Of a DNA stretch of 64,000 nucleotides, positions 47,848 through 56,901 are shown piece by piece. Below the pieces are notes generated by a model. It was not told the origin of the DNA. It saw only the letters and a list, made by a program, of their open reading frames with translations, and did not search any database. This DNA is from Sulfurimonas sp. C5 (lineage in GTDB: Bacteria; Campylobacterota; Campylobacteria; Campylobacterales; Sulfurimonadaceae): contig NZ_JARXNQ010000003.1 of NCBI RefSeq assembly GCF_029872055.1, forward strand, positions 124,001 to 188,000, written 5' to 3'. The position numbers and the translations under genes were made by a program. Positions within the stretch are counted from its first letter, which is position 1, and the number at the start of each line of letters is the position of its first letter.

Positions 47848-49106
47848 AAGCCTTAACCATTAGTGCCATCGGGTCAAACGAAGGAAAAACAGTTCTCACA
47901 ACTGCTTTGTTGCACTATTTCAAAGATTCCGTAAGACCTTTTAAAATAGGTCCGGATTTTATCGATCCGCAGTTTCATGAGCATATCGCACATACTCCTT
48001 CGATCAATCTTGATCGATTTATGATGGATGATGAGCAGGTCAAATGGCTTTTTAATAGATACTCAGACAAAAATATTTCTATCTGCGAGGGGGTAATGGG
48101 CTTTTATGACGGTATGGATAAAGGCAGTAGTGCTTACGATATCTCAAAACTGCTTGCTATCCCAACAATCCTTCTTTTAAACGGAAGCTCTAGTTATATT
48201 ACCGTCTCAGCCGTTTTAAAAGGGCTGGTGACTTACAAAAACGATAACACTATTCAAGGTGTTATTCTCAACAAACTCTCTTCTCAAAGCCATTTTGAGC
48301 TAATAAAAAATCAGATAGAAAAAGACTTTGACAACATCGTCGTTCTTGGATGGATTAAAAAGGACATTACTTCTTTATCAGATACCCATCTCGGACTTGA
48401 TCTAAAAGAGCAGTACAAAATAGAGAAGATTGCAAATGAGGTATTAGAATACATTGACGTACAAGCTGTTGAACAACTTGCTTCCTCTTACATAGCCAAA
48501 AATGTGAATAACTACCCTTTTGAAAAGCTCTCCCCTATAAATAAAAAAATTGCGATCGTGCATGATGCAAACTTTTCGTTTTTATACCACGACAATGTAG
48601 AGTTTTTAAAAGAGGTGTTTGATGAAGTGCTATTTGTTAATCCGTCACTCGATGAGACAATTGCAGAAGATGTAGATGTTGTATATATTCCAGGTGGTTA
48701 CGTGGAAAATGAAATCAATTACGACAGACTCAAAAATAGCCAGCACTTTAAAAATTCACTTATAAAACACGCTCAGACAAAACATATCTATGCAGAGTGT
48801 GCCGGAATGCTCTACCTTTCAAAATGTGTAGATGAAAAAGAGATGAGCGGAATTCTAGATCTCGAATTTACTCTTCATAACAGATTTCAAAGAATGGGCT
48901 ACTACTGCTCAAGTCTTGATCAAAGAAAAGGGCATGCATTTCATTATACGGACGTTCTTGATCCCAAAGAGGGAGATGAAAGACTTCTAAAAAGTCCTAA
49001 TTCTGAGGGAAAAGTGGGAAGCTGGCAAAAAAATAATGTCTACGGAACCTATTTGCATATTATGCTGCGCTCAAACCCGCAAATTATAACAAGTAGATTT
49101 CTATGA
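47844..49106 (+). CDS. cbiA: Cobyrinate a,c-diamide synthase
   Basis: A 420-residue glutamine amidotransferase that amidates the a and c side chains of cobyrinic or hydrogenobyrinic acid. The ATP site ISAIGSNEGKTVLT is at residues 6-19; the glutaminase Cys is in YAECAGMLYLSK near 320. It starts at TTG with AAGGAG in front, overlapping btuC. Early corrin ring genes are not seen here, so it may act on imported precursors. CobB is the alternative name. Confidence 0.9.
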   Translation: MKALTISAIGSNEGKTVLTTALLHYFKDSVRPFKIGPDFIDPQFHEHIAHTPSINLDRFMMDDEQVKWLFNRYSDKNISICEGVMGFYDGMDKGSSAYDISKLLAIPTILLLNGSSSYITVSAVLKGLVTYKNDNTIQGVILNKLSSQSHFELIKNQIEKDFDNIVVLGWIKKDITSLSDTHLGLDLKEQYKIEKIANEVLEYIDVQAVEQLASSYIAKNVNNYPFEKLSPINKKIAIVHDANFSFLYHDNVEFLKEVFDEVLFVNPSLDETIAEDVDVVYIPGGYVENEINYDRLKNSQHFKNSLIKHAQTKHIYAECAGMLYLSKCVDEKEMSGILDLEFTLHNRFQRMGYYCSSLDQRKGHAFHYTDVLDPKEGDERLLKSPNSEGKVGSWQKNNVYGTYLHIMLRSNPQIITSRFL

Positions 49107-49732
49107 CTTTTACACAGCAAGACAGTATAAAGCTTTTAGAGATTATGAAAGCCAGACGTGACGTGCGTGGCAATCGCTTTATAGATAAAAAAGTGGAAGA
49201 AGAAAAACTCTCATTTATCCTAGAAGCAGCACTGAGTGCACCTTCTGTAGGGTATTCTCAGCCTTGGAAGTTTGTTATTATAGAAGATGCTGCAACTAAA
49301 AATGCAATCCTGCAAAACTTTGATTACGAAAACACAAAGGCAAAAGAGATTTTCAAAGAGAGAGAACTCTATAACAAACTAAAACTCGAAGGGATCAAAG
49401 AAGCACCTTTAAACATTGCCGTTTTGTATGAACCAAAAGAGGAAGATGTACTTGGGATGACAAGTATGCAGCAAATGGGTGAGTACAGCGTCGTATGTGC
49501 CGTACAGAATATGTGGCTGATGGCTCGCTCACTCAATATAGGAATAGGCTGGGTAAGCATCCTGAATGAAAAAAAAGTACTCCAAGAACTTCAGGCAAAA
49601 GAGAACACTAAACTCATCGCTTACCTATGTGTGGGCTACGTCGATCAGTTTTACAAAGAGAGTGAACTTAAAATTCTTGGCTGGGATCGAGAAAAAAAAC
49701 TGCACGAATGTGTACAATATTTGAAAGGATAA
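49103..49732 (+). CDS. bluB: 5,6-dimethylbenzimidazole synthase BluB
   Basis: A 209-residue nitroreductase-fold enzyme that breaks down reduced FMN with O2 to make the lower ligand of B12. The markers are MKARRDVRGNRF near residue 15 and APSVGYSQPWKFVII near 45, which separate BluB from other nitroreductases. Its presence means aerobic or microaerobic lower-ligand synthesis. It overlaps cbiA by 4 bases. Confidence 0.92.
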   Translation: MTFTQQDSIKLLEIMKARRDVRGNRFIDKKVEEEKLSFILEAALSAPSVGYSQPWKFVIIEDAATKNAILQNFDYENTKAKEIFKERELYNKLKLEGIKEAPLNIAVLYEPKEEDVLGMTSMQQMGEYSVVCAVQNMWLMARSLNIGIGWVSILNEKKVLQELQAKENTKLIAYLCVGYVDQFYKESELKILGWDREKKLHECVQYLKG

Positions 49733-49735
49733 ACT

Positions 49736-50161
49736 ATGGGTTATTTATCTTGGTTTGAAGAGCATGCCAGTGCTCATAAAAAAATAGTAGATAAACTTCT
49801 CTCGCAAGGAAAAACTAAAGAGAAGATCATTGAATATTTTGATTTTGACAATATGGTAAAGAATGAAAAAGATTTTTGCCCTTTATATGCAGAAAACAGA
49901 AAATGCCACGATATGGATGAATTAAACTGCTACCTGTGTGCCTGCCCGAATTTCCGCTTTAAAGATGATGGGATCCAACAAATTAAAGATAAAACACAGT
50001 ATAGCTTTTGTTCTATAGACTCTAAAGATGGGCGTCAAGGGGTGTACGGTGAAAAAATACATCAGGATTGCTCAAAGTGTACAGTACCGCACCACAGATC
50101 TTATGTTGAAAAAAACTTCGATCTTGAATGGAAAAAAATTATGAAAAAGTGCATCTTGTAA
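49736..50161 (+). CDS. Nine-cysteine protein of unknown function in B12 operon
   Basis: A 141-residue cytosolic-looking protein with Cys at 48, 57, 65, 68, 70, 92, 112, 115 and 139; CYLCAC and DCSKC suggest metal or Fe-S binding. The sequence around 110-122 has HxDCSKCxxxHH. N-terminal ~45 residues are helical and charged. I recall similar proteins near cobalamin genes in Campylobacterota but know no function. It lies 3 bases after bluB and overlaps the kinase start (TAATG), so it is embedded in the operon. Confidence 0.7.
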   Translation: MGYLSWFEEHASAHKKIVDKLLSQGKTKEKIIEYFDFDNMVKNEKDFCPLYAENRKCHDMDELNCYLCACPNFRFKDDGIQQIKDKTQYSFCSIDSKDGRQGVYGEKIHQDCSKCTVPHHRSYVEKNFDLEWKKIMKKCIL

Positions 50162-50961
50162 TGGGCGTGAATATTCACATCACACTAAATGAGCTGCAAG
50201 AGCTTTTTCCAAGCTATAATTTTGTCAATATAGAAGCGACAAAAGATGGCGTTATAGATACGACTTACATAGTAACTAACACACAAACTAGTTATATATT
50301 AAAACACTTTGATCGCGATATATCAAGTAAAATCCAAACAGATAAAGAGCTTCTTACTCTTTTAAAAGATGCAGAGCTCAATGTCCCGGAATATATTGAT
50401 GAAAAAAAAGGCTGGTACCTTTTTAGCATATTGAAAGGCTCTTCACCAAAAGTGATTCAACTCTACCATATCCAAGCCTTGGCACGTTTTATGGCAAAGT
50501 ATCATGCTCAAACAACTAAGATAAATTCAAGCACAGACTTTATAGACAATTATCCGATTAAAGAGATTTTGAGTTATACAAAAAAATATTTTTATCGCCA
50601 CTATAAAGAGTTGGAAAACTTACAAAACTATAGTCTAAAAACAGACGGTTTTATCCACGGAGATATATTTAAAGACAACACGATTTTTGACGGCGAAAAA
50701 ATTGGTGTATTTGATTTTATAGACGGGGGAAGCGGGGAATTTGCTTTTGATATTGCCGTAGCACTCATCTCGTTTAACCCTAAAAACAAATCCCTTTTTA
50801 CAAACGCTTTTTTGCGTACCTATAACCAAACAGCACCAAAAAAGCTGACTCTTGACGAATTACAAGCCAAAGAACCAAGCGCCCGCCAGCTCTATGCGCT
50901 TTTGAGAATTGAGCGGTATAAAAACACTCAAAGAGCAAACGAACTTCTCAAGATATGCTGA
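50161..50961 (+). CDS. APH-family small-molecule kinase; candidate L-threonine kinase for B12
   Basis: A 266-residue kinase of the aminoglycoside phosphotransferase / type II homoserine kinase fold. The catalytic loop HGDIFKDNTIFD is near residue 174 and the metal-binding DFIDGG near 190; the Lys in YILKHFDRD near 44 should bind ATP. Start at 50161 overlaps the previous stop; an earlier in-frame start at 50128 lies within the Cys-rich gene. Inside a B12 operon, next to CobD-like and CbiB genes, the expected substrate is L-threonine (the PduX or BluE step), which is chemically close to homoserine. Confidence 0.78.
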   Translation: MGVNIHITLNELQELFPSYNFVNIEATKDGVIDTTYIVTNTQTSYILKHFDRDISSKIQTDKELLTLLKDAELNVPEYIDEKKGWYLFSILKGSSPKVIQLYHIQALARFMAKYHAQTTKINSSTDFIDNYPIKEILSYTKKYFYRHYKELENLQNYSLKTDGFIHGDIFKDNTIFDGEKIGVFDFIDGGSGEFAFDIAVALISFNPKNKSLFTNAFLRTYNQTAPKKLTLDELQAKEPSARQLYALLRIERYKNTQRANELLKIC

Positions 50962-50964
50962 GGA

Positions 50965-52650
50965 TCACGATGAGCAACTCACATGCGAAATACCCGCTAC
51001 TCTAAATAACTCGTCAGGTTTGAGTCTATAGTACTTCTCCTCTATCTCTTTTGAGAGTTCAGCATATGGATCGTTCATCACCTCTTGGAGTTCATGTATA
51101 AGGGTATAATCCCCTCTCTCTGCTGCCTGATATGCAGGAACTAAAAACCACTCTCTAAGTGTATATTTCGGATTGACTCCTTTCATCTTTTTAGAGAGTT
51201 GCTCACGTGATTCTTCCGTTGTAGTACCAACAAGTGTTCTCCATCTCTCAAACCACTCTTTCCATCGCCCTAAAAGTTTTTCATTGTAATCTACATAACC
51301 GTAAAAACTTTTTTTGAGTGCAGAGACATCTTCTGGAATTTTAGAGAGCTCACGAAAAAAGATCGTATAGTCAACCGAAGTCTCCACCATCAGTGAGACA
51401 AGTTCGTTAAAGAGTTCTGCATCAAATTTTTCTAAACCGAGTTTTAAAGCCCACATTTGGAACATTTTGCCCTGCATCACTCTTGGAAACTGTTCTTGTA
51501 TCTCTTCCAATCGCTCCAGCTGTTCTTCATTTGAGTTCACTAAAGGTTTCAGTGCTGCAATAAACATCATGAAATTGCGCGCGGCAGCTGTTGGCTGATT
51601 TAAAAATGAGAAGTGAATCCCGCCACCCGTCCACGGCTGATAACGCGGGTCAAAATTATCCATAAATCCAAACGGTCCATAATCAAGGGTAAAACCACCT
51701 ACTGAAGTATTATCGCTGTTAAAATTTCCTTGACAATAGCCGACGCGGATCCAATCAGCTACAAGGGAGCTAAGGCGATCGGCAAATAAATCTGCGAGTC
51801 TCACTACTTTTTCACCAAGTGACAGATCTTGTTTAATCTCTTCTTTATACTCACGCTCAATTACGTGTAAAACGATCATTTCCAACTCTTGCATCGCCTC
51901 TTGATGCTCTTTTTTACGTGCACGGCGACCAAAAAGCTCCACCTGCCCCACTCTTAAAAATGACGGTGCGACACGTGTCGTAATTGCGACATCCTCCTCG
52001 ATCATCACCTCGGGATCTCTTGAGTACGAGCCGTCTCTAAACCACGGACGTCTTACTTTTTCGGTTTTGGAAGTGTACAGAGTTAAAGATCTAGATGTTG
52101 GTACACCTAAAGCGTGCATATGCTCCTGCGCCAAAAACTCACGAATACTTGAGCGCAATACCGCACGACCGTCAGCTCCCCTGCAGTAAGGTGTGCGCCC
52201 GCCACCTTTGAGCTGCATCTCCCAGCGTTTACCATTTATAACAGCTTCTAAAATAGAGACTGCACGCCCGTCCCCATAACCGTTACCAGTGCCAAATGGG
52301 CACTGCTCATAATACTCAGTTCCATAAATTGAAAGGGCATACCCCGTTGCCCATCCTTCATTTTTTAGGGGCTTGGGTAACTGTGAACTATCACCCGAAA
52401 ACATTTTCATAAAATCTTCTGACTTGGCCAAAGCATCATCAAAACCAAGCTCTTCAAAAAACTGCTTGCTATGTGTAATGTATGTAGGATTTTCTATAGG
52501 TGTAGGGTTGACAGGGACATAGTGCCCGCTAAACACTTCCCGAGGCCAGTGATCTTTGCCATCTTTTTTTGCATACGGATCGGAACTAAGTGTCTCTACT
52601 AAAGAATAATCTGCCAATTTTGCCAGATCGTCTAATGTTTGCACCTTCAT
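50965..52650 (-). CDS. selO: SelO/YdiU protein adenylyltransferase
   Basis: A 561-residue pseudokinase-fold enzyme that AMPylates Ser/Thr/Tyr of proteins in redox control. Motifs: [24 protein letters not shown] near residue 150, [11 protein letters not shown] near 180, and a catalytic region [16 protein letters not shown] near 305. The chain ends with HVSCSS, including the Cys that corresponds to the selenocysteine region of animal SelO. It is on the minus strand inside the plus-strand B12 cluster. Confidence 0.92.
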   Translation of the reverse strand: MKVQTLDDLAKLADYSLVETLSSDPYAKKDGKDHWPREVFSGHYVPVNPTPIENPTYITHSKQFFEELGFDDALAKSEDFMKMFSGDSSQLPKPLKNEGWATGYALSIYGTEYYEQCPFGTGNGYGDGRAVSILEAVINGKRWEMQLKGGGRTPYCRGADGRAVLRSSIREFLAQEHMHALGVPTSRSLTLYTSKTEKVRRPWFRDGSYSRDPEVMIEEDVAITTRVAPSFLRVGQVELFGRRARKKEHQEAMQELEMIVLHVIEREYKEEIKQDLSLGEKVVRLADLFADRLSSLVADWIRVGYCQGNFNSDNTSVGGFTLDYGPFGFMDNFDPRYQPWTGGGIHFSFLNQPTAAARNFMMFIAALKPLVNSNEEQLERLEEIQEQFPRVMQGKMFQMWALKLGLEKFDAELFNELVSLMVETSVDYTIFFRELSKIPEDVSALKKSFYGYVDYNEKLLGRWKEWFERWRTLVGTTTEESREQLSKKMKGVNPKYTLREWFLVPAYQAAERGDYTLIHELQEVMNDPYAELSKEIEEKYYRLKPDELFRVAGISHVSCSS

Positions 52651-52684
52651 ATATTTTCCTTAAAACTCTATATATTATTGGCAC

Positions 52685-52718
52685 TATAGCAAGTAAAACA
52701 CAAACTTTGCTTGCTATA
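52685..52718 (-). repeat. Inverted repeat between esterase and selO
   Basis: TATAGCAAG and CTTGCTATA make a 9-bp perfect stem around a 16-base loop, after the esterase stop and before selO on the same strand. It may be a transcription stop or an mRNA end; no T run is adjacent. Confidence 0.45.
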
Positions 52719-52737
52719 TAAGAGTAGCTAAAATATT

Positions 52738-53364
52738 TTATAAATTTTTATCGCATAATTGTTTTACGACTGTTATCTCATCTTTGTGAATACTATGATC
52801 TTTTTCAATCGCATGAAACTCGACTTCAAATCCACCCTCTATAAGTTGCTCTATTTGATCTTTACTCTCTTCAAACGGCAGTACTTCATCATATGTCCCA
52901 TGCGTGCAGAGCCATTTAGAGTTTTTCACATCAGGATTCATTTCACCCAAAAGCTTTTCTACATCGTATATATATCCACTTATAGCAATGTACCCGGCCA
53001 ATGCTTTATGGTATCTTGCACCAAATTCAAATGTGAGCAGTGAGCCTTGTGAAAAACCGAACAAGTAACTCTGTACAGCATCAAACTCTTCTGCAAACAA
53101 ACTATCCAGACATTTTGTCAGAAGTTCCGATGAGTACTGGATCCCGGGGAGTTGGTTTGGCGGGAGATTGTACCAAGAATAACCGCCATAATATTCAAAA
53201 GGGGCGTCAAATAAAATATAGTTCATATCTTCAATATCTAAAAACGAAGGCAACCCTTCAAATCCTTCGGAGGAGTCCCCTCTTCCATGGAGCACTATCA
53301 TCAACTTTTTTGATGGAATCTTCGATGGTATAAAAATGTTATCTAGTTCTAAATCTTTTCTCAT
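52738..53364 (-). CDS. Alpha/beta hydrolase, carboxylesterase/phospholipase type
   Basis: A 208-residue hydrolase with nucleophile elbow GFSQGS near residue 113, acid in GTYDEVLP near 165 and His in EKDHSIHKD near 193, after an oxyanion strand LHGRGDSSEGFE near residue 25. This is the layout of the bacterial YpfH/carboxylesterase group. The substrate is unknown. It is separated from selO by 87 bases. Confidence 0.85.
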   Translation of the reverse strand: MRKDLELDNIFIPSKIPSKKLMIVLHGRGDSSEGFEGLPSFLDIEDMNYILFDAPFEYYGGYSWYNLPPNQLPGIQYSSELLTKCLDSLFAEEFDAVQSYLFGFSQGSLLTFEFGARYHKALAGYIAISGYIYDVEKLLGEMNPDVKNSKWLCTHGTYDEVLPFEESKDQIEQLIEGGFEVEFHAIEKDHSIHKDEITVVKQLCDKNL

Positions 53365-53410
53365 AATTTATTGTACATTGTTATTTCCATCTTTTGGATA
53401 AAATTACACT

Positions 53411-53617
53411 ATGGAAATAAAACTTACAGAAGATAATTACGAAAACTTGGAAAACTTTGCCCAACTTCTTAAAAAAGAGCCTTCAGAGATGATCAATGAA
53501 GCGCTGCAAAGTTACTTTGAGTATCAGCATAAAAAACTTGTAGAGAAGAATTTGGAAGATGATAATGGCATGACAAACCTAGATTTTGATGAATTCTGGG
53601 ACGGAGTTGATCTATGA
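53411..53617 (+). CDS. Small acidic protein, possible ribbon-helix-helix
   Basis: A 68-residue protein. The pattern strand-helix-helix (MEIKLTEDNYENLENFAQLLKKEPSEMINEALQSY style, residues 1-35) resembles a ribbon-helix-helix DNA-binding domain; the tail is Asp/Glu-rich. The ATG of the CobD-like gene overlaps its stop, so it leads the second half of the B12 cluster. It could be a local regulator or a toxin-antitoxin remnant; no partner toxin is present. Confidence 0.62.
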   Translation: MEIKLTEDNYENLENFAQLLKKEPSEMINEALQSYFEYQHKKLVEKNLEDDNGMTNLDFDEFWDGVDL

Positions 53618-54678
53618 GTCACGGTGGAGATATCTACAAATATGCAAAAATTTTAGAGTGTGAGAGTGATGAGATCATAGATTTTTCATCCAATATCAAC
53701 TGCTATGATCCCCAAACCTCTATAACACTTACAAACGAAACAATAACAAAATACGCAGATTTCCGCTATAAAGAACTAAAGTCTGTCATTGCACAAAATT
53801 ACGAAGTAAAAAAATCGCAGATTGCCCTTTTTAACGGTGCGACTTCTGCTATTTATGAGCTGTTTCGCTCAATCAAACAAAAAGAGGTTTATCTTTATGC
53901 CCCTCTTTACAGTGAATACGAAAAAGCTGCAATAAAAGCTAAAAAAGAGATCTATAAAATCAGCCGCCTGGGTGGAGAGATGAATGACGATGTCTGGGAT
54001 GAGTCAATTGTTGTCTTCGTCAATCCAGCCACTCCGGACGGAACTTACTATGAGAAAGAAGAGCTTGATGAACTTTTTGAGATGTGGATAGAAAGAGAGT
54101 GTACTATCATCATTGATGAAAGCTTTTTAGAGTTTGAAGTCTTAGAGTCTGTCCGCTCAAAAATTAATGAGTACAAAAAACTCTATATCATTCAATCGTT
54201 TTCCAAATTTTACTCTTGTGCAGGTGTACGCATCGGCGCCGTGTTTTCAAATAAAAAAAATATCGAAAAGCTTGATCCTACAATCTGGAATATCTCTTCG
54301 CTTGATGCTGCATTTTTACAGCAAAGACTCTCCGATGAAGAGTTCAAAGCACAAGCAAAAGAGTTTCACAAACAACAAAAACAAGAGCTTTTTGATATCC
54401 TCGAAAACTCAAATCTTTTTGAGCAAGTTTTTGAAAGTGATGCCAACTTTTTTCTCACAAAAACCCAGCGTTCAACAGAGATCTTTAACCATCTACTAGA
54501 ACATAAAATTTTAGTGCGTCGCTGTTTCGATTTTGATTATCTTGACAACAGTTTTTTACGCTTTGCAGTAAAAGATCCTTTCTCTCATCAAAAACTACAA
54601 GAGGCGTTCAGCGGACTTTCTCACATTGAAAACGTTGAACACAACCAAGAAGTCCAAGATGAAACTCCACTCCCTTAG
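53614..54678 (+). CDS. cobD: Threonine-phosphate decarboxylase-like aminotransferase (CobD/CobC)
   Basis: A 354-residue fold-type I PLP protein. It starts MSHGGDIYKYA, as CobD/CobC do (HGG), with IDFSSNIN near 23, FVNPATPDGTYY near 135 and the PLP Lys in QSFSKFYSCAGVRIG near 195. It decarboxylates L-threonine phosphate to aminopropanol phosphate for the nucleotide loop. The 20-base overlap with cobQ and the threonine-kinase candidate upstream fit this step. Confidence 0.85.
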   Translation: MSHGGDIYKYAKILECESDEIIDFSSNINCYDPQTSITLTNETITKYADFRYKELKSVIAQNYEVKKSQIALFNGATSAIYELFRSIKQKEVYLYAPLYSEYEKAAIKAKKEIYKISRLGGEMNDDVWDESIVVFVNPATPDGTYYEKEELDELFEMWIERECTIIIDESFLEFEVLESVRSKINEYKKLYIIQSFSKFYSCAGVRIGAVFSNKKNIEKLDPTIWNISSLDAAFLQQRLSDEEFKAQAKEFHKQQKQELFDILENSNLFEQVFESDANFFLTKTQRSTEIFNHLLEHKILVRRCFDFDYLDNSFLRFAVKDPFSHQKLQEAFSGLSHIENVEHNQEVQDETPLP

Positions 54679-56053
54679 TATCTTCGGTACAAGCAGTGAT
54701 GCCGGCAAATCAACACTAAGTTTTGCCATCACGTATCTGCTTAAACAATACGGCATAAATGTAGCTCCTTTTAAAGCACAAAACGTCTCCAATAATTCTA
54801 TGGTTACAGACTTAGATACTGGTGAAATTGCCATACCACAAGCCTTTGCCGCAGAAGCCATCGGTTTAAAAACAATACCTGCTATGAATCCGGTTCTTTT
54901 AAAATCTGGCGGGAAAAACAAAGCGCATATGATCATCAATGGACAAAGCGTTTCCAATACAGATGTGAAAGAGTATTACCAAAACCTTGACACACTCAAA
55001 CCTGTTGTAAAAAAAGCGTTTAAAAAGCTCAAAAAAGAGTATGACTGCATCGTTGCAGAAGGTGCGGGAAGTCCGGTCGAGCTTAATTTGATGGAAAAAG
55101 ATCTCAGTAATATATACATTGCCGATGAGTTTAATACAAAAATAATTTTGGTAGCAGACATTGAGCGCGGCGGTGTATTTGCTTCTATCTACGGGGTATA
55201 CAACTTACTACCAAAAAAACTCCAAAAGAATGTTATCGGTGTTATCGTCAATAAGTTTCGCGGAGACATCTCCCTATTTGATGAAGGTATTCGCATTATT
55301 GAAGAGCAATTCAAAATACCGGTTCTGGGCGTAGTGCCGTACAAGCCTTTTAACCTTGGTTTTGAAGACTCTGCTTCACTTATTAATTACAAACAAAACA
55401 AACCCTATTCATCAATTAAAGTTGCTGTAATCAATCTGCCTCATATGAGTAATTTTACCGACTTTGAACCGCTTATAGTTGATCAGGAAGTAGAACTTCA
55501 TTTTATTACTAATCCTGTGCAGGCTCAACTGTACGATTTGGTAATCTTACCTGGTTCAAAACGTGTAGTTGATGATCTACTATGGCTGAGAAAAAACGGT
55601 TTTGAGCCTTTTTTTAAAGACAAGTCAAAAAACATCATTGCTATCTGCGGCGGTTATGAAATGATGTTTGAAACTATCAAAGACCCATATAAAACAGAAT
55701 CCAAGATAGAGCATATTGAAGGGTTTGGACGTTTTAAAGGGGAAGTGCTTTTTCAAAAGAAAAAGATCGTAAAAAAAGGCACTTATAACACTATGGGAAT
55801 TATGGCTGAGGGGTATGAGATCCATAACGGTACGACCAAACACAATGCCAAAAAGAAAAAGAACCTTTACGGTACGTTTGTTCACGGTATTTTTGAAAAC
55901 GATGACCTCAGAGATACGATTTTTCAAGAACTTAACCCAAACTATCAAGGGTACAAGTTTAAAGAGTATAAGGCAAAGTCAATAGCAAATTTTGCACAGC
56001 ATATTAAAGATCATGTAGATATTGTGAGAGTTATCAATGAGCTTCACGACTAA
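54659..56053 (+). CDS. cobQ: Cobyric acid synthase
   Basis: A 464-residue amidotransferase that adds amides to side chains b, d, e and g of adenosylcobyrinate diamide. GTSSDAGKSTLSF near residue 8, QNVSNNSMV near 44, VAEGAGSPVELNL near 127 and the glutaminase Cys in AICGGYEMM near 327 are family motifs. The ATG at 54659 is preferred; a TTG at 54626 would start deep in cobD. CbiP is the alternative name. Confidence 0.93.
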   Translation: MKLHSLSIFGTSSDAGKSTLSFAITYLLKQYGINVAPFKAQNVSNNSMVTDLDTGEIAIPQAFAAEAIGLKTIPAMNPVLLKSGGKNKAHMIINGQSVSNTDVKEYYQNLDTLKPVVKKAFKKLKKEYDCIVAEGAGSPVELNLMEKDLSNIYIADEFNTKIILVADIERGGVFASIYGVYNLLPKKLQKNVIGVIVNKFRGDISLFDEGIRIIEEQFKIPVLGVVPYKPFNLGFEDSASLINYKQNKPYSSIKVAVINLPHMSNFTDFEPLIVDQEVELHFITNPVQAQLYDLVILPGSKRVVDDLLWLRKNGFEPFFKDKSKNIIAICGGYEMMFETIKDPYKTESKIEHIEGFGRFKGEVLFQKKKIVKKGTYNTMGIMAEGYEIHNGTTKHNAKKKKNLYGTFVHGIFENDDLRDTIFQELNPNYQGYKFKEYKAKSIANFAQHIKDHVDIVRVINELHD

Positions 56054-56900
56054 TTTTTTTATCACTCTTTTTGCTTATCTGATTGATAACAAGTTTGGAG
56101 AATTCAGCTTTATAAAACACCCTGTTATTCTTATTGGTGACCTCATCAGTTTTAGTGAAAAAAAACTTTATAAAGACTCTGTTTTCTCAGGTTTAATTCT
56201 TGTGTTAGTTGTTCTAAGTGTTAGCAGTTTTATCAGCTTCACTATTGAACACTATCTCAATCATTTTAATATCTATATCCACATTATTATTAGTTCATTT
56301 TTAGCTTCAATGTTTATTGCACACAAAATGTTAAGAGATTCCGTTCATAAGATCATAATTCTGCAAACCTTAAGGGAAAAACGTCAAGCGATTGCAATGT
56401 TAGTTTCACGCGATACACAAAATCTCAGTGAAAATGAGATCAATAAAGCAGCCATTGAGACCTATGCCGAAAACTTAAGCGACGGTGTTATTGCACCTAT
56501 GTTTTATCTTCTTTTTTTTGGACTACCTGGTATTATTATCTATAAAACAATCAATACAATGGATTCGATGATTGGTTATAGAAATGAACGCTATGAAAAA
56601 TTTGGAAAAATAGCTGCACGTCTTGATGATATAGCCAATTTCATCCCTGCCCGCATCACCGCTTTAGGGATTACTCTTTTATGTAAAAAAGGAGTAGATT
56701 TTAGCTATTTAAAATATGCAAAACTGCATGAAAGCCCCAATGCAGGTTTTCCAATCACAGCGATGGCTCTTTGTTTAAATGTGAAGCTTGGCGGAGATAC
56801 ATCCTATTTTGGTAAAGTAAAAAAGAAACCTTTCTTTGGAAATGGCAAGAGCGAAATCACACAAGAAGATATCAAAAAAATGCTCCATATCTCTGACTAA
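56037..56900 (+). CDS. cbiB: Adenosylcobinamide-phosphate synthase
   Basis: A 287-residue membrane protein that attaches aminopropanol phosphate to adenosylcobyric acid. HPVILIGDLISF near residue 27, SRDTQNLSENEINKAAIET near 122, and AENLSDGVIAPMFYLLFFG near 142 are CbiB motifs. The ATG overlaps the cobQ stop by 17 bases. It is the last gene of the B12 cluster and faces the Mla-like operon. Confidence 0.92.
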   Translation: MSFTTNFFITLFAYLIDNKFGEFSFIKHPVILIGDLISFSEKKLYKDSVFSGLILVLVVLSVSSFISFTIEHYLNHFNIYIHIIISSFLASMFIAHKMLRDSVHKIIILQTLREKRQAIAMLVSRDTQNLSENEINKAAIETYAENLSDGVIAPMFYLLFFGLPGIIIYKTINTMDSMIGYRNERYEKFGKIAARLDDIANFIPARITALGITLLCKKGVDFSYLKYAKLHESPNAGFPITAMALCLNVKLGGDTSYFGKVKKKPFFGNGKSEITQEDIKKMLHISD

Positions 56901-56901
56901 A

